From positions 2,728,001 through 2,792,000 of the forward strand of contig NZ_JACCFH010000001.1 in NCBI RefSeq assembly GCF_013410775.1: 64,000 nucleotides of DNA, written 5' to 3'. This document shows, piece by piece, positions 1-8,935 of this stretch. Under the pieces are notes generated by a model that did not search any database, was not told the DNA's origin, and saw nothing but the letters and a program-made list of their open reading frames with translations. Both the position numbers and the translations under genes were made by a program. The stretch is from Sphaerotilus montanus (GTDB lineage: Bacteria > Pseudomonadota > Gammaproteobacteria > Burkholderiales > Burkholderiaceae_C). Every line of letters begins with the position of its first letter. Within the stretch, counting starts at the first letter, position 1.

Positions 1-1
1 G

Positions 2-208
2 CTGGCCTTCGGCCTCACCCCACGCGAGGCCGAAGCGCTCTACTGGGTTGCCAAGGGCAAGACCAACCGCGACATCGGCGACATCGTCGGCGCCAGCCCC
101 GCGACGGTGAAGAAGCACCTGGAGCACGTCTACGAGAAGCTCGGCGTCGAGACGCGCAACGCGGCGGCGGCGGTGGCGATGGCCAAGGTGCCGCAGTTGG
201 GACGGTGA
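2..208 (+). CDS. LuxR-type HTH transcriptional regulator, C-terminal fragment (cut by window edge)
   Basis: The only open frame at the left edge reads as the last 68 residues of a LuxR/FixJ-type DNA-binding domain. It has GLTPREAEAL near the start, the helix-turn-helix stretch TNRDIGDIVGASPATVKKHL, then EKLGVETRNAAAAVA and a stop. The N-terminal sensory or receiver domain lies outside the window, so the inducing signal cannot be judged. It is co-oriented with urtA and ends 172 bp upstream, so it might regulate urea uptake; that is inference from position only. Confidence 0.8.
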   Translation: MAFGLTPREAEALYWVAKGKTNRDIGDIVGASPATVKKHLEHVYEKLGVETRNAAAAVAMAKVPQLGR

Positions 209-380
209 GCGGGCCTGTGGCCTCCATGGGCTGGCCTCTATGGTGTGGCGCCAGGCGAGGGGGCTGGCGACCGCTTGTTCGCGTCTACGCCATCTGGCGT
301 ATTTCACGATCCGACCCCGGCCGGGACACTGCGTGCATCCGATCCACCCGCTTACCAGCCCCTTCCGGAGTCACCCAGTC

Positions 381-1667
381 ATGAAGATTGTTTCTGCTTC
401 CCGTCGTGCGTTTGCCCAGAAGCTCAGCGCCGTTGCCCTCGGCGTCGCCGTGACCACGCTGCCGCTGCTGGCGCACGCTGCCGACACCATCAAGGTCGGC
501 GTGCTGCACTCCCTGTCGGGCACGATGGCCATTTCGGAAACGGTCCTCAAGGACGTGGCCCTGATGACCATCGACGAGATCAACGCCAAGGGCGGCGTGC
601 TCGGCAAGAAGCTCGAACCCGTGGTGGTCGATCCGGCCTCCAACTGGCCGCTGTTCGCCGAAAAGGCCAAGCAGCTCATCGACCAGGACAAGGCGGTCGT
701 GACCTTCGGCTGCTGGACCTCGGTGTCGCGCAAGTCGGTGCTGCCGGTGTTCGAAGAGAAGAACTCGCTGCTGTTCTACCCCGTGCAGTACGAGGGTGAA
801 GAGCTGTCGAAGAACGTGTTCTACACGGGTGCGGCGCCGAACCAGCAGGCCATCCCTGCGGTCGAATACCTGATGAGCAAGGACGGCGGCTCGGCCAAGC
901 GCTTCGTGCTGCTGGGCACCGACTACGTCTACCCGCGCACGACCAACAAGATCCTGCGTGCCTTCCTGAAGTCCAAGGGCGTGGCCGAGTCGGACATCAT
1001 CGAGGAGTACACCCCGTTCGGTCACAGCGACTACCAGTCGATCATCGCCAAGATCAAGAAGTTCTCCAGCGAAGGCAAGAAGACCGCCGTCATCTCGACC
1101 ATCAACGGCGACTCCAACGTGCCCTTCTACAAGGAACTGGGCAACCAGGGCCTGAAGGCGACCGACGTGCCGGTGGTGGCGTTCTCGGTGGGTGAGGAAG
1201 AGCTGCGCGGCGTGGACACCAAGCCGCTGGTGGGTCACCTGGCCGCCTGGAACTACTTCATGTCGATCAAGAACCCGGCCAACACCGCGTTCATCAAGCA
1301 GTGGAGCGAGTACGCCAAGGCCAAGGGCATCGCCGGCCACAAGGACAAGCCGCTGACCAACGACCCGATGGAAGCCACCTACCTCGGCATCCACATGTGG
1401 GCGCAGGCGGTCGAGAAGGCCAAGTCGACCGACACCGACAAGGTGATCGCGGCGATGGCGGGCCAGACCTTCAAGGCTCCGGGCGGCTTCATGTCCACGA
1501 TGGACAAGGAAAACCACCACCTGCACAAGCCGGTCTTCATCGGCGAGATCAAGGCGGACGGCCAGTTCAACGTGGTGTGGAAGACGCCGGGTCCGGTCGT
1601 GGCCGATCCGTGGAGCGACTACATCGCCGAGAACAAGGGCAAGAAGAACGTGCCCGAGAAGAAGTAA
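381..1667 (+). CDS. urtA: Urea ABC transporter, periplasmic substrate-binding protein UrtA
   Basis: A 428-aa protein that captures urea (or short amides) in the periplasm and delivers it to the UrtBC permease. A Sec signal peptide is visible (KLSAVALGVAVTTLPLLAHA, cleavage near residue 33). The mature protein opens with DTIKVGVLHSLSGTMA, typical of the branched-chain amino acid/amide binding family. The length matches UrtA proteins. The start at 381 is chosen because the signal peptide begins there; an in-frame upstream extension to 240 looks non-coding. First gene of a five-gene cluster whose order (substrate-binding, two permeases, two ATPases) is diagnostic for urt. Confidence 0.93.
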   Translation: MKIVSASRRAFAQKLSAVALGVAVTTLPLLAHAADTIKVGVLHSLSGTMAISETVLKDVALMTIDEINAKGGVLGKKLEPVVVDPASNWPLFAEKAKQLIDQDKAVVTFGCWTSVSRKSVLPVFEEKNSLLFYPVQYEGEELSKNVFYTGAAPNQQAIPAVEYLMSKDGGSAKRFVLLGTDYVYPRTTNKILRAFLKSKGVAESDIIEEYTPFGHSDYQSIIAKIKKFSSEGKKTAVISTINGDSNVPFYKELGNQGLKATDVPVVAFSVGEEELRGVDTKPLVGHLAAWNYFMSIKNPANTAFIKQWSEYAKAKGIAGHKDKPLTNDPMEATYLGIHMWAQAVEKAKSTDTDKVIAAMAGQTFKAPGGFMSTMDKENHHLHKPVFIGEIKADGQFNVVWKTPGPVVADPWSDYIAENKGKKNVPEKK

Positions 1668-1678
1668 GGCTGCTGGCG

Positions 1679-3241
1679 ATGCGCACCCGGTTCCTGCCCC
1701 TGTTGTTCAGTGGCCTGCTGTGGTGCGTGGGCGCGGTGCACGCGCTCACGCCGCAACAGGCGCTTTCCCTCTCCACAGGCGAGACCGATGCGCGCATCGC
1801 TGCCTTGAACCAGGCGGCGGCCGAGGCCGACCCCGCGCTGGCCGACTTCGTGCGGGCCTTGCTGGACGGCGAAGTCAAGGTCGCCGCCGGCAAGGTCTTT
1901 GTCGTGCGGGGTGACGCCACCGCCCCCGACACGGCCGAAGACGTCATCAACAACAACCGCATGCGCGGCGCCCTCGAAGCCGCGCTCGGCGCCTTGAAGC
2001 TCGTGTCACCCGACGTGCAGGTGCGCACCGAGGCGTTGGACGAGCTGCGCAAGCAGTCGCTCGAAGAGGCGCAGTTGCCGCTGATCGAGAAGGCCTACGC
2101 CGCCGAGACCGACGCGACGCTGAAGGCGCGCCTGGAGCTGATGCGCGCCACCATCCTGATCACCTCGGCCGATCCGGCCAAGCGCCTGGCGGCGGCCCAG
2201 TCGCTGGCCGGCAGCAGCGAGCCGGCGGTGAAGAGCCTCATCCAGGAGCGCCTCGTCGCCGGTGCAGAAACCGACAACGCCGTGCGCGGTGCCTTGCTGA
2301 CCGCGCAGAGCGCCGTCGAAGGCCGGCTGGCCTGGGGCGAGCGGCTCGGCGTGGTGTTCACCGGCGTCAGCCTGGGCTCGATCCTGCTGCTGGTCGCCCT
2401 GGGTCTGGCGATCACCTACGGCCTGATGGGCGTGATCAACATGGCCCATGGCGAGCTGATGATGATCGGCGCCTACGCCACCTACCTGGTGCAGAACCTT
2501 TTCCGCCAGTACCTGCCCGCCAGCCTGTTCGACTGGTACATCGTGCTGGCGATCCCTGCGTCCTTCGCGGTGGCGGCGCTGGTCGGCGCGGTGCTGGAGC
2601 GCACGGTGATCCGCTGGCTCTACGGCCGCCCGCTCGAAACCCTGCTCGCCACCTGGGGCATCTCGCTGGTCCTGATGCAGGGCGTGCGCACGCTGTTCGG
2701 CGCGCAGAACGTTGCGGTCGAGAACCCGTCCTGGCTCTCCGGCGGCGTGCAGGTGATGTCGAACCTGATCCTGCCGTACAACCGGCTCGCCATCATCGCC
2801 TTCGCCTTCCTCGTGCTGGCCGGCGTGACGCTGATGATCAACCGCACGCGGCTGGGTCTCTTCGTGCGCGGCGTGACGCAGAACCGCCGCATGGCCGCCT
2901 GTGTCGGCATCAACACCGCCCGCATCGACACGTATGCCTTCTCGCTCGGTGCCGGCATCGCGGGCCTGGCCGGCTGCGCGCTGAGCCAGATCGGCAACGT
3001 CGGGCCGGACCTGGGCCAGAGCTACATCGTGGACGCCTTCATGGTGGTCGTCACGGGTGGCGTTGGTCAGCTCGCCGGCACGGTCTACGCCGCGCTCGGG
3101 CTGGGTGTCCTGAACAAGTTCCTCGAAGGCTTTGCCGGCGCGGTGCTGGCCAAGATCATGGTGCTGGTGTGCATCGTGGTCTTCATCCAGAAACGTCCGC
3201 AGGGTCTGTTCGCCATGAAGGGCCGGAGTGCAGAGGCATGA
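1679..3241 (+). CDS. urtB: Urea ABC transporter permease UrtB
   Basis: A 520-aa protein. The first about 215 residues are a signal-peptide-led extracytoplasmic region (FLPLLFSGLLWCVGAVHALT at the start) with helical, repeat-like content. They are followed by a LivH-type multi-spanning permease starting near GVSLGSILLLVALGLAITYG. Such an N-terminal extension is usual in proteobacterial UrtB and does not occur in LivH. Starts 11 nt after urtA. Its TGA overlaps the ATG of urtC (ATGA), implying coupled translation. With UrtC it forms the inner-membrane channel. Confidence 0.92.
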   Translation: MRTRFLPLLFSGLLWCVGAVHALTPQQALSLSTGETDARIAALNQAAAEADPALADFVRALLDGEVKVAAGKVFVVRGDATAPDTAEDVINNNRMRGALEAALGALKLVSPDVQVRTEALDELRKQSLEEAQLPLIEKAYAAETDATLKARLELMRATILITSADPAKRLAAAQSLAGSSEPAVKSLIQERLVAGAETDNAVRGALLTAQSAVEGRLAWGERLGVVFTGVSLGSILLLVALGLAITYGLMGVINMAHGELMMIGAYATYLVQNLFRQYLPASLFDWYIVLAIPASFAVAALVGAVLERTVIRWLYGRPLETLLATWGISLVLMQGVRTLFGAQNVAVENPSWLSGGVQVMSNLILPYNRLAIIAFAFLVLAGVTLMINRTRLGLFVRGVTQNRRMAACVGINTARIDTYAFSLGAGIAGLAGCALSQIGNVGPDLGQSYIVDAFMVVVTGGVGQLAGTVYAALGLGVLNKFLEGFAGAVLAKIMVLVCIVVFIQKRPQGLFAMKGRSAEA

Positions 3242-4359
3242 GCGCCGTGATGACCAATTCCCTCCTGGGCGCCAAGGGCTGGGCCGCCGTGATGGCCGCG
3301 ACGGTCACCGTGGTCGTGCTGGTGCCGATCCTGAACCTGCTGGTGCCGGCCGACAGCGCCTTCCACCTCAGCGACTACGCCGTCAGCCTGATCGGCAAGA
3401 TCATGTGCTACGCGATCTGCGCGCTGGCGATGGACCTGATCTGGGGCTACACCGGCATCCTGAGCCTCGGCCACGGCCTGTTCTTCGCGCTCGGCGGCTA
3501 CGCGATGGGCATGTACCTGATGCGCCAGATCGGCCGCGACGGCAACTACAAGAGCGACCTGCCGGACTTCATGGTCTTCCTCGACTGGAAGGAATTGCCC
3601 TGGGCCTGGACCTTCTCGGACAGCTTCCTGTTCCAGATGGCGCTGGTCGTGCTGGTGCCGGGGCTGCTGGCGCTGGTGTTCGGCTTCTTCGCCTTCCGCA
3701 GCCGCATCAAGGGCGTGTATTTCTCGATCATCACGCAGGCGATGACGTTTGCCGCGATGCTGCTGTTCTTCCGCAACGAGACCGGCTTCGGCGGCAACAA
3801 CGGCTTCACCGACTTCAAGCGCATCCTGGACATCCCGCTCGCGCAGCCGTCGACCCGCATGACGCTGTTCGTGCTGACGGGCCTGACGCTGATCGGCTTC
3901 TACCTGCTGGCACGCTGGATCGTCGGCAGCAAGTACGGCCGCGTGCTGCAGGCCATCCGCGACGCCGAGACCCGCGTGATGTTCACCGGCTACGACCCGA
4001 TCGCCTACAAGCTGAGCATCTGGACCTTCAGCGCGGTGATGTGCGGCGTGGCGGGCGCGCTCTACGTGCCGCAGGTGGGGATCATCAACCCGGGCGAGAT
4101 GAGCGCGGCGGCCTCGATCGAGATCGCGATCTGGACGGCGGTCGGCGGGCGCGGCACCTTGATCGGCCCGATCCTCGGCGCGTTCTTCGTCAACGGCGCC
4201 AAGAGCTGGTTCACGCAGGTCTTCCCCGAGTTCTGGCTGTACTTCCTCGGCGCGCTGTTCATCGCGGTGACGCTGTTCCTGCCGCGCGGCATCGTCGGCC
4301 TGTTCGACAAGTTCTCGTCCGCTGCGGCCAAGGGTGACAAGAAGGAGAAGCGCGCATGA
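3238..4359 (+). CDS. urtC: Urea ABC transporter permease UrtC
   Basis: A 373-aa LivM-type inner-membrane permease with many hydrophobic segments and the conserved cytoplasmic stretch GRVLQAIRDAETRVMFTGYD, the loop that contacts the ATPases in this family. The 3238 ATG overlaps the urtB stop and follows a GGAG/AGAGG-like ribosome-binding site. An in-frame upstream start at 3169 would run far into urtB and is rejected. Ends with a Lys-rich tail. Its stop overlaps the urtD start by four bases. Confidence 0.92.
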   Translation: MSAVMTNSLLGAKGWAAVMAATVTVVVLVPILNLLVPADSAFHLSDYAVSLIGKIMCYAICALAMDLIWGYTGILSLGHGLFFALGGYAMGMYLMRQIGRDGNYKSDLPDFMVFLDWKELPWAWTFSDSFLFQMALVVLVPGLLALVFGFFAFRSRIKGVYFSIITQAMTFAAMLLFFRNETGFGGNNGFTDFKRILDIPLAQPSTRMTLFVLTGLTLIGFYLLARWIVGSKYGRVLQAIRDAETRVMFTGYDPIAYKLSIWTFSAVMCGVAGALYVPQVGIINPGEMSAAASIEIAIWTAVGGRGTLIGPILGAFFVNGAKSWFTQVFPEFWLYFLGALFIAVTLFLPRGIVGLFDKFSSAAAKGDKKEKRA

Positions 4360-5240
4360 CGCCCGACCTGATGGAATCGATGTCCGAGCTGCGCGCGCGC
4401 CACGAAGCGCGGGTGGCGCAGACGCAGGGCGAGTCCGGCGACCGCGCCGCGGCGTTCGGGCGGCTGCTGAAGGGGGGCGAGCCGGATTTCACGCACGGCG
4501 TCGCGCTCTACCTCGACGACATCACCGTGAGCTTCGACGGCTTCAAGGCGCTGAACGCGCTGAGCCTGACGATCAACGTGGGCGAGCTGCGCTGCATCAT
4601 CGGCCCGAACGGCGCCGGCAAGACGACCATGATGGACGTCATCACCGGCAAGACGCGCCCCGACGCGGGCAAGGCGTCGTTCGGCTCGACCATCGACCTG
4701 CTGCGCCTGCGCGAGAACGAGATCGCGCAGATCGGCATCGGCCGCAAGTTCCAGAAGCCCACCGTCTACGAGCAGCTCAGCGTGTTCGAGAACCTGGAGC
4801 TGGCGCTGAAGGCCGACCGCCGCGCCCGCGCCAGTCTCTTCCACCGCCTCACCGGCACCCAGCTCGACCGCATCGGCGAGATCCTGGCGCTCATCCACCT
4901 CAAGGACGACGCGCAGCGCACGGCCGGGCTGCTCTCGCACGGGCAGAAGCAGTGGCTGGAGATCGGCATGCTGCTGATGCAGGATCCGAAGCTGCTGCTG
5001 CTCGATGAACCTGTGGCCGGCATGACCGACGAGGAAACCGAGCGCACCGCCGAGCTGTTCCTGTCGCTGGAGGGTCAGCACTCGCTGGTGGTGGTCGAGC
5101 ACGACATGAAGTTCGTCGACCAGCTCACCGAAGGGCGCAAGACCGTCACCGTGCTGCATGAAGGCAGCGTGCTGGCGGAGGGGAAGCTGTCCGAGGTGCA
5201 GGCCAACGAGAAGGTGGTCGAGGTCTACCTCGGTCGCTGA
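4356..5240 (+). CDS. urtD: Urea ABC transporter ATP-binding protein UrtD
   Basis: A 294-aa LivG-type ATPase energising urea import. Walker A GPNGAGKT at residues 83-90, signature LSHGQ at 193-197, Walker B LLLLDEP at 213-219. The signature has H in place of the usual G, as is common in UrtD. An N-terminal extension of about 50 residues precedes the ATPase core. The start overlaps the urtC stop (ATGA). Works as a heterodimer with UrtE. Confidence 0.92.
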   Translation: MTPDLMESMSELRARHEARVAQTQGESGDRAAAFGRLLKGGEPDFTHGVALYLDDITVSFDGFKALNALSLTINVGELRCIIGPNGAGKTTMMDVITGKTRPDAGKASFGSTIDLLRLRENEIAQIGIGRKFQKPTVYEQLSVFENLELALKADRRARASLFHRLTGTQLDRIGEILALIHLKDDAQRTAGLLSHGQKQWLEIGMLLMQDPKLLLLDEPVAGMTDEETERTAELFLSLEGQHSLVVVEHDMKFVDQLTEGRKTVTVLHEGSVLAEGKLSEVQANEKVVEVYLGR

Positions 5241-5268
5241 AGAGAAGACGGGAACAAGGGACGACACC

Positions 5269-5961
5269 ATGCTCAAGGTCCAAGGTCTGAACCAGTATTA
5301 CGGCGGCTCGCACATCCTGCGCGGGCTGGATTTCGAAGCGAAGCTCGGCGAGGTGACGGTCATCCTCGGGCGCAACGGCGTGGGCAAGACGACGCTGCTG
5401 AAGAGCCTGATGGGCGTGGTGCCGATCAAGACCGGCTCGGTCACGCTCGACGGGGTGGACATCACCAAGGACACGCCCTACGACCGCGTGCGCAAGGGCC
5501 TCGGTTACGTGCCGCAGGGCCGCGAGATCTTCGGGCGGCTCACGGTCGAGGACAACCTGCTGATGGGGCTGGCGTACAAGAAGGCCAGCGAGCCGATCCC
5601 GGCGGAGCTGTTCGAGCTGTTCCCGGTGCTCAAGCAGATGATCCATCGGCGTGGGGGCGACCTCTCTGGCGGGCAGCAGCAGCAGTTGGCGATTGCCCGC
5701 GCGTTGGCGGCGGGGCCGAAGCTGCTGATCCTCGACGAGCCGACCGAAGGCATCCAGCCCAGCATCATCAAGGACATCGGCCGCGTGATCCGCATGCTCG
5801 CCGACCGCGGCAACATGGCGATCGTGCTGGTGGAGCAGTTCTATGACTTCGCCGCCGAGCTGGCCGACCAGTACCTCGTGATGGAGCGCGGCGAAATCAT
5901 CCAGCGCGGGCGGGGCAAGGACATGGAGGCCGAGGGGGTTCGGCGCCTGATGTCGATCTGA
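5269..5961 (+). CDS. urtE: Urea ABC transporter ATP-binding protein UrtE
   Basis: A 230-aa LivF-type ATPase, the usual UrtE length. Walker A GRNGVGKT at 34-41, canonical signature LSGGQ at 132-136, Walker B LLILDEP at 152-158. The ATG at 5269 follows an AAGGG-containing leader 28 nt after urtD; the longer in-frame start at 5158 lies inside urtD and is rejected. Last gene of the urt cluster. No urease genes follow in this window, so urea hydrolysis must be encoded elsewhere. Confidence 0.92.
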   Translation: MLKVQGLNQYYGGSHILRGLDFEAKLGEVTVILGRNGVGKTTLLKSLMGVVPIKTGSVTLDGVDITKDTPYDRVRKGLGYVPQGREIFGRLTVEDNLLMGLAYKKASEPIPAELFELFPVLKQMIHRRGGDLSGGQQQQLAIARALAAGPKLLILDEPTEGIQPSIIKDIGRVIRMLADRGNMAIVLVEQFYDFAAELADQYLVMERGEIIQRGRGKDMEAEGVRRLMSI

Positions 5962-6156
5962 AGTCGATCGGCAGTTGTTGCATATTCCCCTGGTCGTCCT
6001 GTGATTCCATCTACGGCGAAACTTACATCACCGTGACATCGGGCGGCTATTTGTCGGCCCATGTGTCACGGCATGATTCATGTCATCCGAAATTCCTCTC
6101 CCCCGACGCTCCCGCATTTATCGCGAAAACGAAAGTGCATGAAGTGAAAATTCACA

Positions 6157-6184
6157 TTGACACCTCTTAAGCGCGCGATAACAT
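6157..6184 (+). promoter_or_regulatory. Sigma-70-like promoter for the lipoprotein operon
   Basis: A perfect TTGACA (6157-6162) and TAACAT (6179-6184) are separated by 16 bp, in an AT-richer stretch of the 327-bp gap between urtE and the COG3014 gene. This leaves a leader of about 100 nt before the 6289 start. Apart from this the 5962-6288 gap shows nothing I can name. Predicted from sequence only. Confidence 0.6.
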
Positions 6185-6288
6185 GCGCTCGTCTTCATCG
6201 GGTACCGCGCTAGGTAACTAGAAAATCAGAATGGTTCGACTGCGCGCGCCACGTGTTGCGAATTCATGTCATGGGGATCGGGGGGGGA

Positions 6289-7806
6289 ATGAAAGCGATT
6301 GCAATAAAGCTGGGCCTGATTGCGCCCATGTTTCTGGCCGGGTGTGCCACCATCAGCACACAGACCTATGACCAGGTGCGTGAAGCCCGTGACACGAGCG
6401 GCCCGCAGGGTGCGGTCAAGGTGCTGGAACAGGCTGGTGGCACGGATCTGCTGTCCCAGCTGGAATATGGCGAGATGCTGCGTCTGGCCTCCCGCCACGA
6501 AGACAGCCTGAAAGCTTTCCAGTCCGCGGACCAGAAGGTCGGCGAATGGGAAAACGGCGCCCGCTCCGACATCGAGAAAACCGCCGGCATGGTATTGGGT
6601 GCAGTCGTCAGCGAGCGGCTCACGGCCTACGAAGGCCAGGATTATGAAAAGGTCATGCTCACCGTGCGCATGGCGCTCGACCGGATGGCCCTCGGCGACT
6701 GGAATACGGCCCGCGTCGATATCCGCCGTACCCACGACCGCGAAGACCTGATCGCCGAACTGCGCGCGAAGGAATACAGCAAGGTCGAGGAAAAGGCGAA
6801 GGCGGAATCGAAGACCGAAGGTTTCCAGCCGATCAAGCTGACTGAAATCGACGGGTATCCGGTGAAGTCGATCCAGGATCCCCGGCTGAGCCAGCTGAAG
6901 AATGGCTACCAGAATGCGCTCGGGCATTATCTGTCCGGGTTTCTCTACGAAGCCTTGCAGGAGCCCAGCCTCGCCGCACCGGGTTACCAGCGCGCTGCCG
7001 AGTTGTCGCCTGGCAGCAAGTTGCCGCAGCAGGCCCTGGCCACGCTGGATCGCCGCGTGGCCCGTGCGACCGCGGGCCAGACCGATGTCCTGTTCCTGAT
7101 CGAACATGGCGAAGCGCCCCGACTGGTGGCGAAGAGCTTTGCGATTCCCTATGGCATTGGCGGGGTCGGCGTACCGAAATTCTTCCAGATGAGCATCCCC
7201 TACTTCGACGACATGCCGTCGAAGAGCGCGGCGCCCAGCCAGATCACGGTGGGTGGCCGCAGCCTGAAGCTGGAACCCATCGTCGATTTCGGCCTGATGG
7301 CCAACCGTTCCCTGAAGGACCGCATGCCCGGCATCCTGCTGCGGGGGTTCATCCGTGGCGCGGCCAAGGCGGTCGTGCGGGACAAGGTGAACGAGCGGAA
7401 TCCGCTGCTGGGCCTGGCCGTCACCCTGGCGACTGTGGCCAGCGAGGTGCCGGATGACCGCACCTGGCGTGGCCTGCCGCAGCGCATCTACATCGCCCGG
7501 GCGCAGATGCCCGAGGGTGAGCACACCATCAGGATCGACGGTGTCGCGGACGCCGTCCAGCCGGTGAGGGTCGCGGGCCGCTATGCGGTGGTGCCCATCC
7601 GGATCATCGGCAGCCGCGGGTTCAACACGGGGGTGGCCTTGTTGAATCAAGGTGGTGCGGTGACCGCCAGTTCAGGGGACACGCCGGGAACTTCGGCGGA
7701 TTCTCCGGTGGGTGGTGATGCCGGCACGCCGTCCGCATCCCCCATCGCGGTGACGCCGGATGTGGCTGCGCCAGCGGCTGTCCGGCGCGTCAAGGTACGG
7801 AAATGA
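6289..7806 (+). CDS. COG3014-family lipoprotein of the LpoB-associated envelope cluster
   Basis: A 505-aa protein with a lipoprotein signal peptide (basic start MKAIAIK, hydrophobic core, lipobox LAGC with the modified Cys near residue 22). The body contains TPR-like helical stretches (for example YGEMLRLASRHEDSLKAFQSAD), in keeping with COG3014. The function of the family is not established; it recurs beside ycfL/lpoB-type genes. The 6289 ATG is chosen because it starts the signal peptide; an in-frame ATG at 6271 is possible. First gene of a four-gene same-strand cluster downstream of the 6157 promoter. The last about 55 residues are a low-complexity Ser/Thr/Pro/Ala tail. Confidence 0.72.
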   Translation: MKAIAIKLGLIAPMFLAGCATISTQTYDQVREARDTSGPQGAVKVLEQAGGTDLLSQLEYGEMLRLASRHEDSLKAFQSADQKVGEWENGARSDIEKTAGMVLGAVVSERLTAYEGQDYEKVMLTVRMALDRMALGDWNTARVDIRRTHDREDLIAELRAKEYSKVEEKAKAESKTEGFQPIKLTEIDGYPVKSIQDPRLSQLKNGYQNALGHYLSGFLYEALQEPSLAAPGYQRAAELSPGSKLPQQALATLDRRVARATAGQTDVLFLIEHGEAPRLVAKSFAIPYGIGGVGVPKFFQMSIPYFDDMPSKSAAPSQITVGGRSLKLEPIVDFGLMANRSLKDRMPGILLRGFIRGAAKAVVRDKVNERNPLLGLAVTLATVASEVPDDRTWRGLPQRIYIARAQMPEGEHTIRIDGVADAVQPVRVAGRYAVVPIRIIGSRGFNTGVALLNQGGAVTASSGDTPGTSADSPVGGDAGTPSASPIAVTPDVAAPAAVRRVKVRK

Positions 7807-7829
7807 ACAGGTATCGAAGGATGCAGGAG

Positions 7830-8255
7830 ATGGACTTGAAACAATCGATTCGGTGCGTGTCGCTGATCTCCCTGGTGTCGCTGGCCATGGTGGGCTGTGC
7901 CCAGCAGGACCGTGTCGTGGAAATGGCCACGCCGATGGCGCAGTCGCAAATGGCGGGATCTGCGGCCAGCAAGGTACTGCTGCGCGGCGCGGCCAATGAC
8001 GTGAAGATCGTGGATGTCCGCGCCCAGAAGCGTTCCGGCATGCTGACGGTGCAGACCGAAGTGATCAACGAGGCCGGCCGCAACCGCACCGTGTACTGGC
8101 GCTATCGCTGGCTGGATGACGCGGGCATGCAGATTGGCGATGACGAACCCTGGAAGCCGCAGCAACTGCTCGGACACCAGTCGATCATGCTGCGTGGCAG
8201 CGCGATGAAAACCACCGCCGCCGATTTCCGGCTTGAAATGAATGTGGAACCCTGA
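7830..8255 (+). CDS. YcfL-like lipoprotein (DUF1425)
   Basis: A 141-aa lipoprotein with signal peptide and lipobox MVGC near residues 20-23. The C-terminal about 100 residues match the YcfL pattern: a beta-rich domain with VQTEVINEAGRNRTVYWRYRW and a WKPQQLLGHQS stretch. The 7830 ATG is preferred because AGGA sits about 8 nt upstream and the signal peptide begins there. An alternative ATG at 7803 overlaps the previous stop. Role unknown; ycfL lies next to lpoB in enterobacteria, and the same neighbour follows here. Confidence 0.75.
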   Translation: MDLKQSIRCVSLISLVSLAMVGCAQQDRVVEMATPMAQSQMAGSAASKVLLRGAANDVKIVDVRAQKRSGMLTVQTEVINEAGRNRTVYWRYRWLDDAGMQIGDDEPWKPQQLLGHQSIMLRGSAMKTTAADFRLEMNVEP

Positions 8256-8256
8256 C

Positions 8257-8871
8257 ATGAACAAGAATCTCCTGCGCCGCCTGCCGGCCATCGTGACGCT
8301 GGCGGCCGTGGCGGTCCTGGCTGGTTGTGCCACGCCGGTGAATTCCCCGGTGTCGGACCCGTCCTCGGGCGTGCAACGGGTCGATCCCGGTCTGGTCGGC
8401 AATACCGGCACCGGCCATGACGCGACGGACCTGAATCTCATCGCCGAGAAAATGACGCAGTCGCTGCTGGAATTGCCGCTGCTGACGGGCCGTCCGACGC
8501 TCGCGATTGCGCAGGTCAAGAACAAGACCGGCGAATACATCGACACCAACAACATCCTGAACACCATCCAGACCCAGGTGCTCAAGAGCGGCAAGGTCCG
8601 ATTCGTGCGCAGCACGGCGGAACTGGGGGGCGCGGTCGACCAGCTGAGCACGACCAACAGCTCCGGCCTGTACGACAAGAAGACCGCCCCGAAAATGGGC
8701 AAGATGCTGGCCGCCAAATACACGCTCGAAGGCGAGTTCACCTCGATCGTCAGCAGCAATGCGCGCGTGAAGGATGTCTTCTACAAATTCACCCTCAAGA
8801 TGATCGACACGGAATCCGGTGTGATCGAGTGGGTGGACGAGAAGCAGATCCGCAAGATCCAGAACAAGTGA
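8257..8871 (+). CDS. lpoB: Penicillin-binding protein activator LpoB-like lipoprotein
   Basis: A 204-aa outer-membrane lipoprotein candidate with signal peptide and lipobox LAGC. The folded domain has the LpoB/CsgG N-terminal pattern: PTLAIAQVKNKTGEYIDTN, a central helix-strand region, and KYTLEGEFTSIV...YKFTLKMIDTESGVIEW. In E. coli, LpoB reaches through peptidoglycan to activate PBP1B; here that role is inferred from family membership and context. The start at 8257 is one base after the ycfL stop, giving the signal peptide cleanly. No long disordered Pro-rich linker, unlike E. coli LpoB. Confidence 0.75.
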   Translation: MNKNLLRRLPAIVTLAAVAVLAGCATPVNSPVSDPSSGVQRVDPGLVGNTGTGHDATDLNLIAEKMTQSLLELPLLTGRPTLAIAQVKNKTGEYIDTNNILNTIQTQVLKSGKVRFVRSTAELGGAVDQLSTTNSSGLYDKKTAPKMGKMLAAKYTLEGEFTSIVSSNARVKDVFYKFTLKMIDTESGVIEWVDEKQIRKIQNK

Positions 8872-8935
8872 GTGACCGTGGCCGTGACCGCGTGATCCGA
8901 TGCGCGGTCCGGTCGGTTGGCGAGGGAGAACACAC

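Noticed and set aside
209-380. Sigma-54 promoter for urtA (TGGC...TTGT near 265)
   Set aside because: Spacing between the two elements is one base short and the second element lacks the GC; not supportable.
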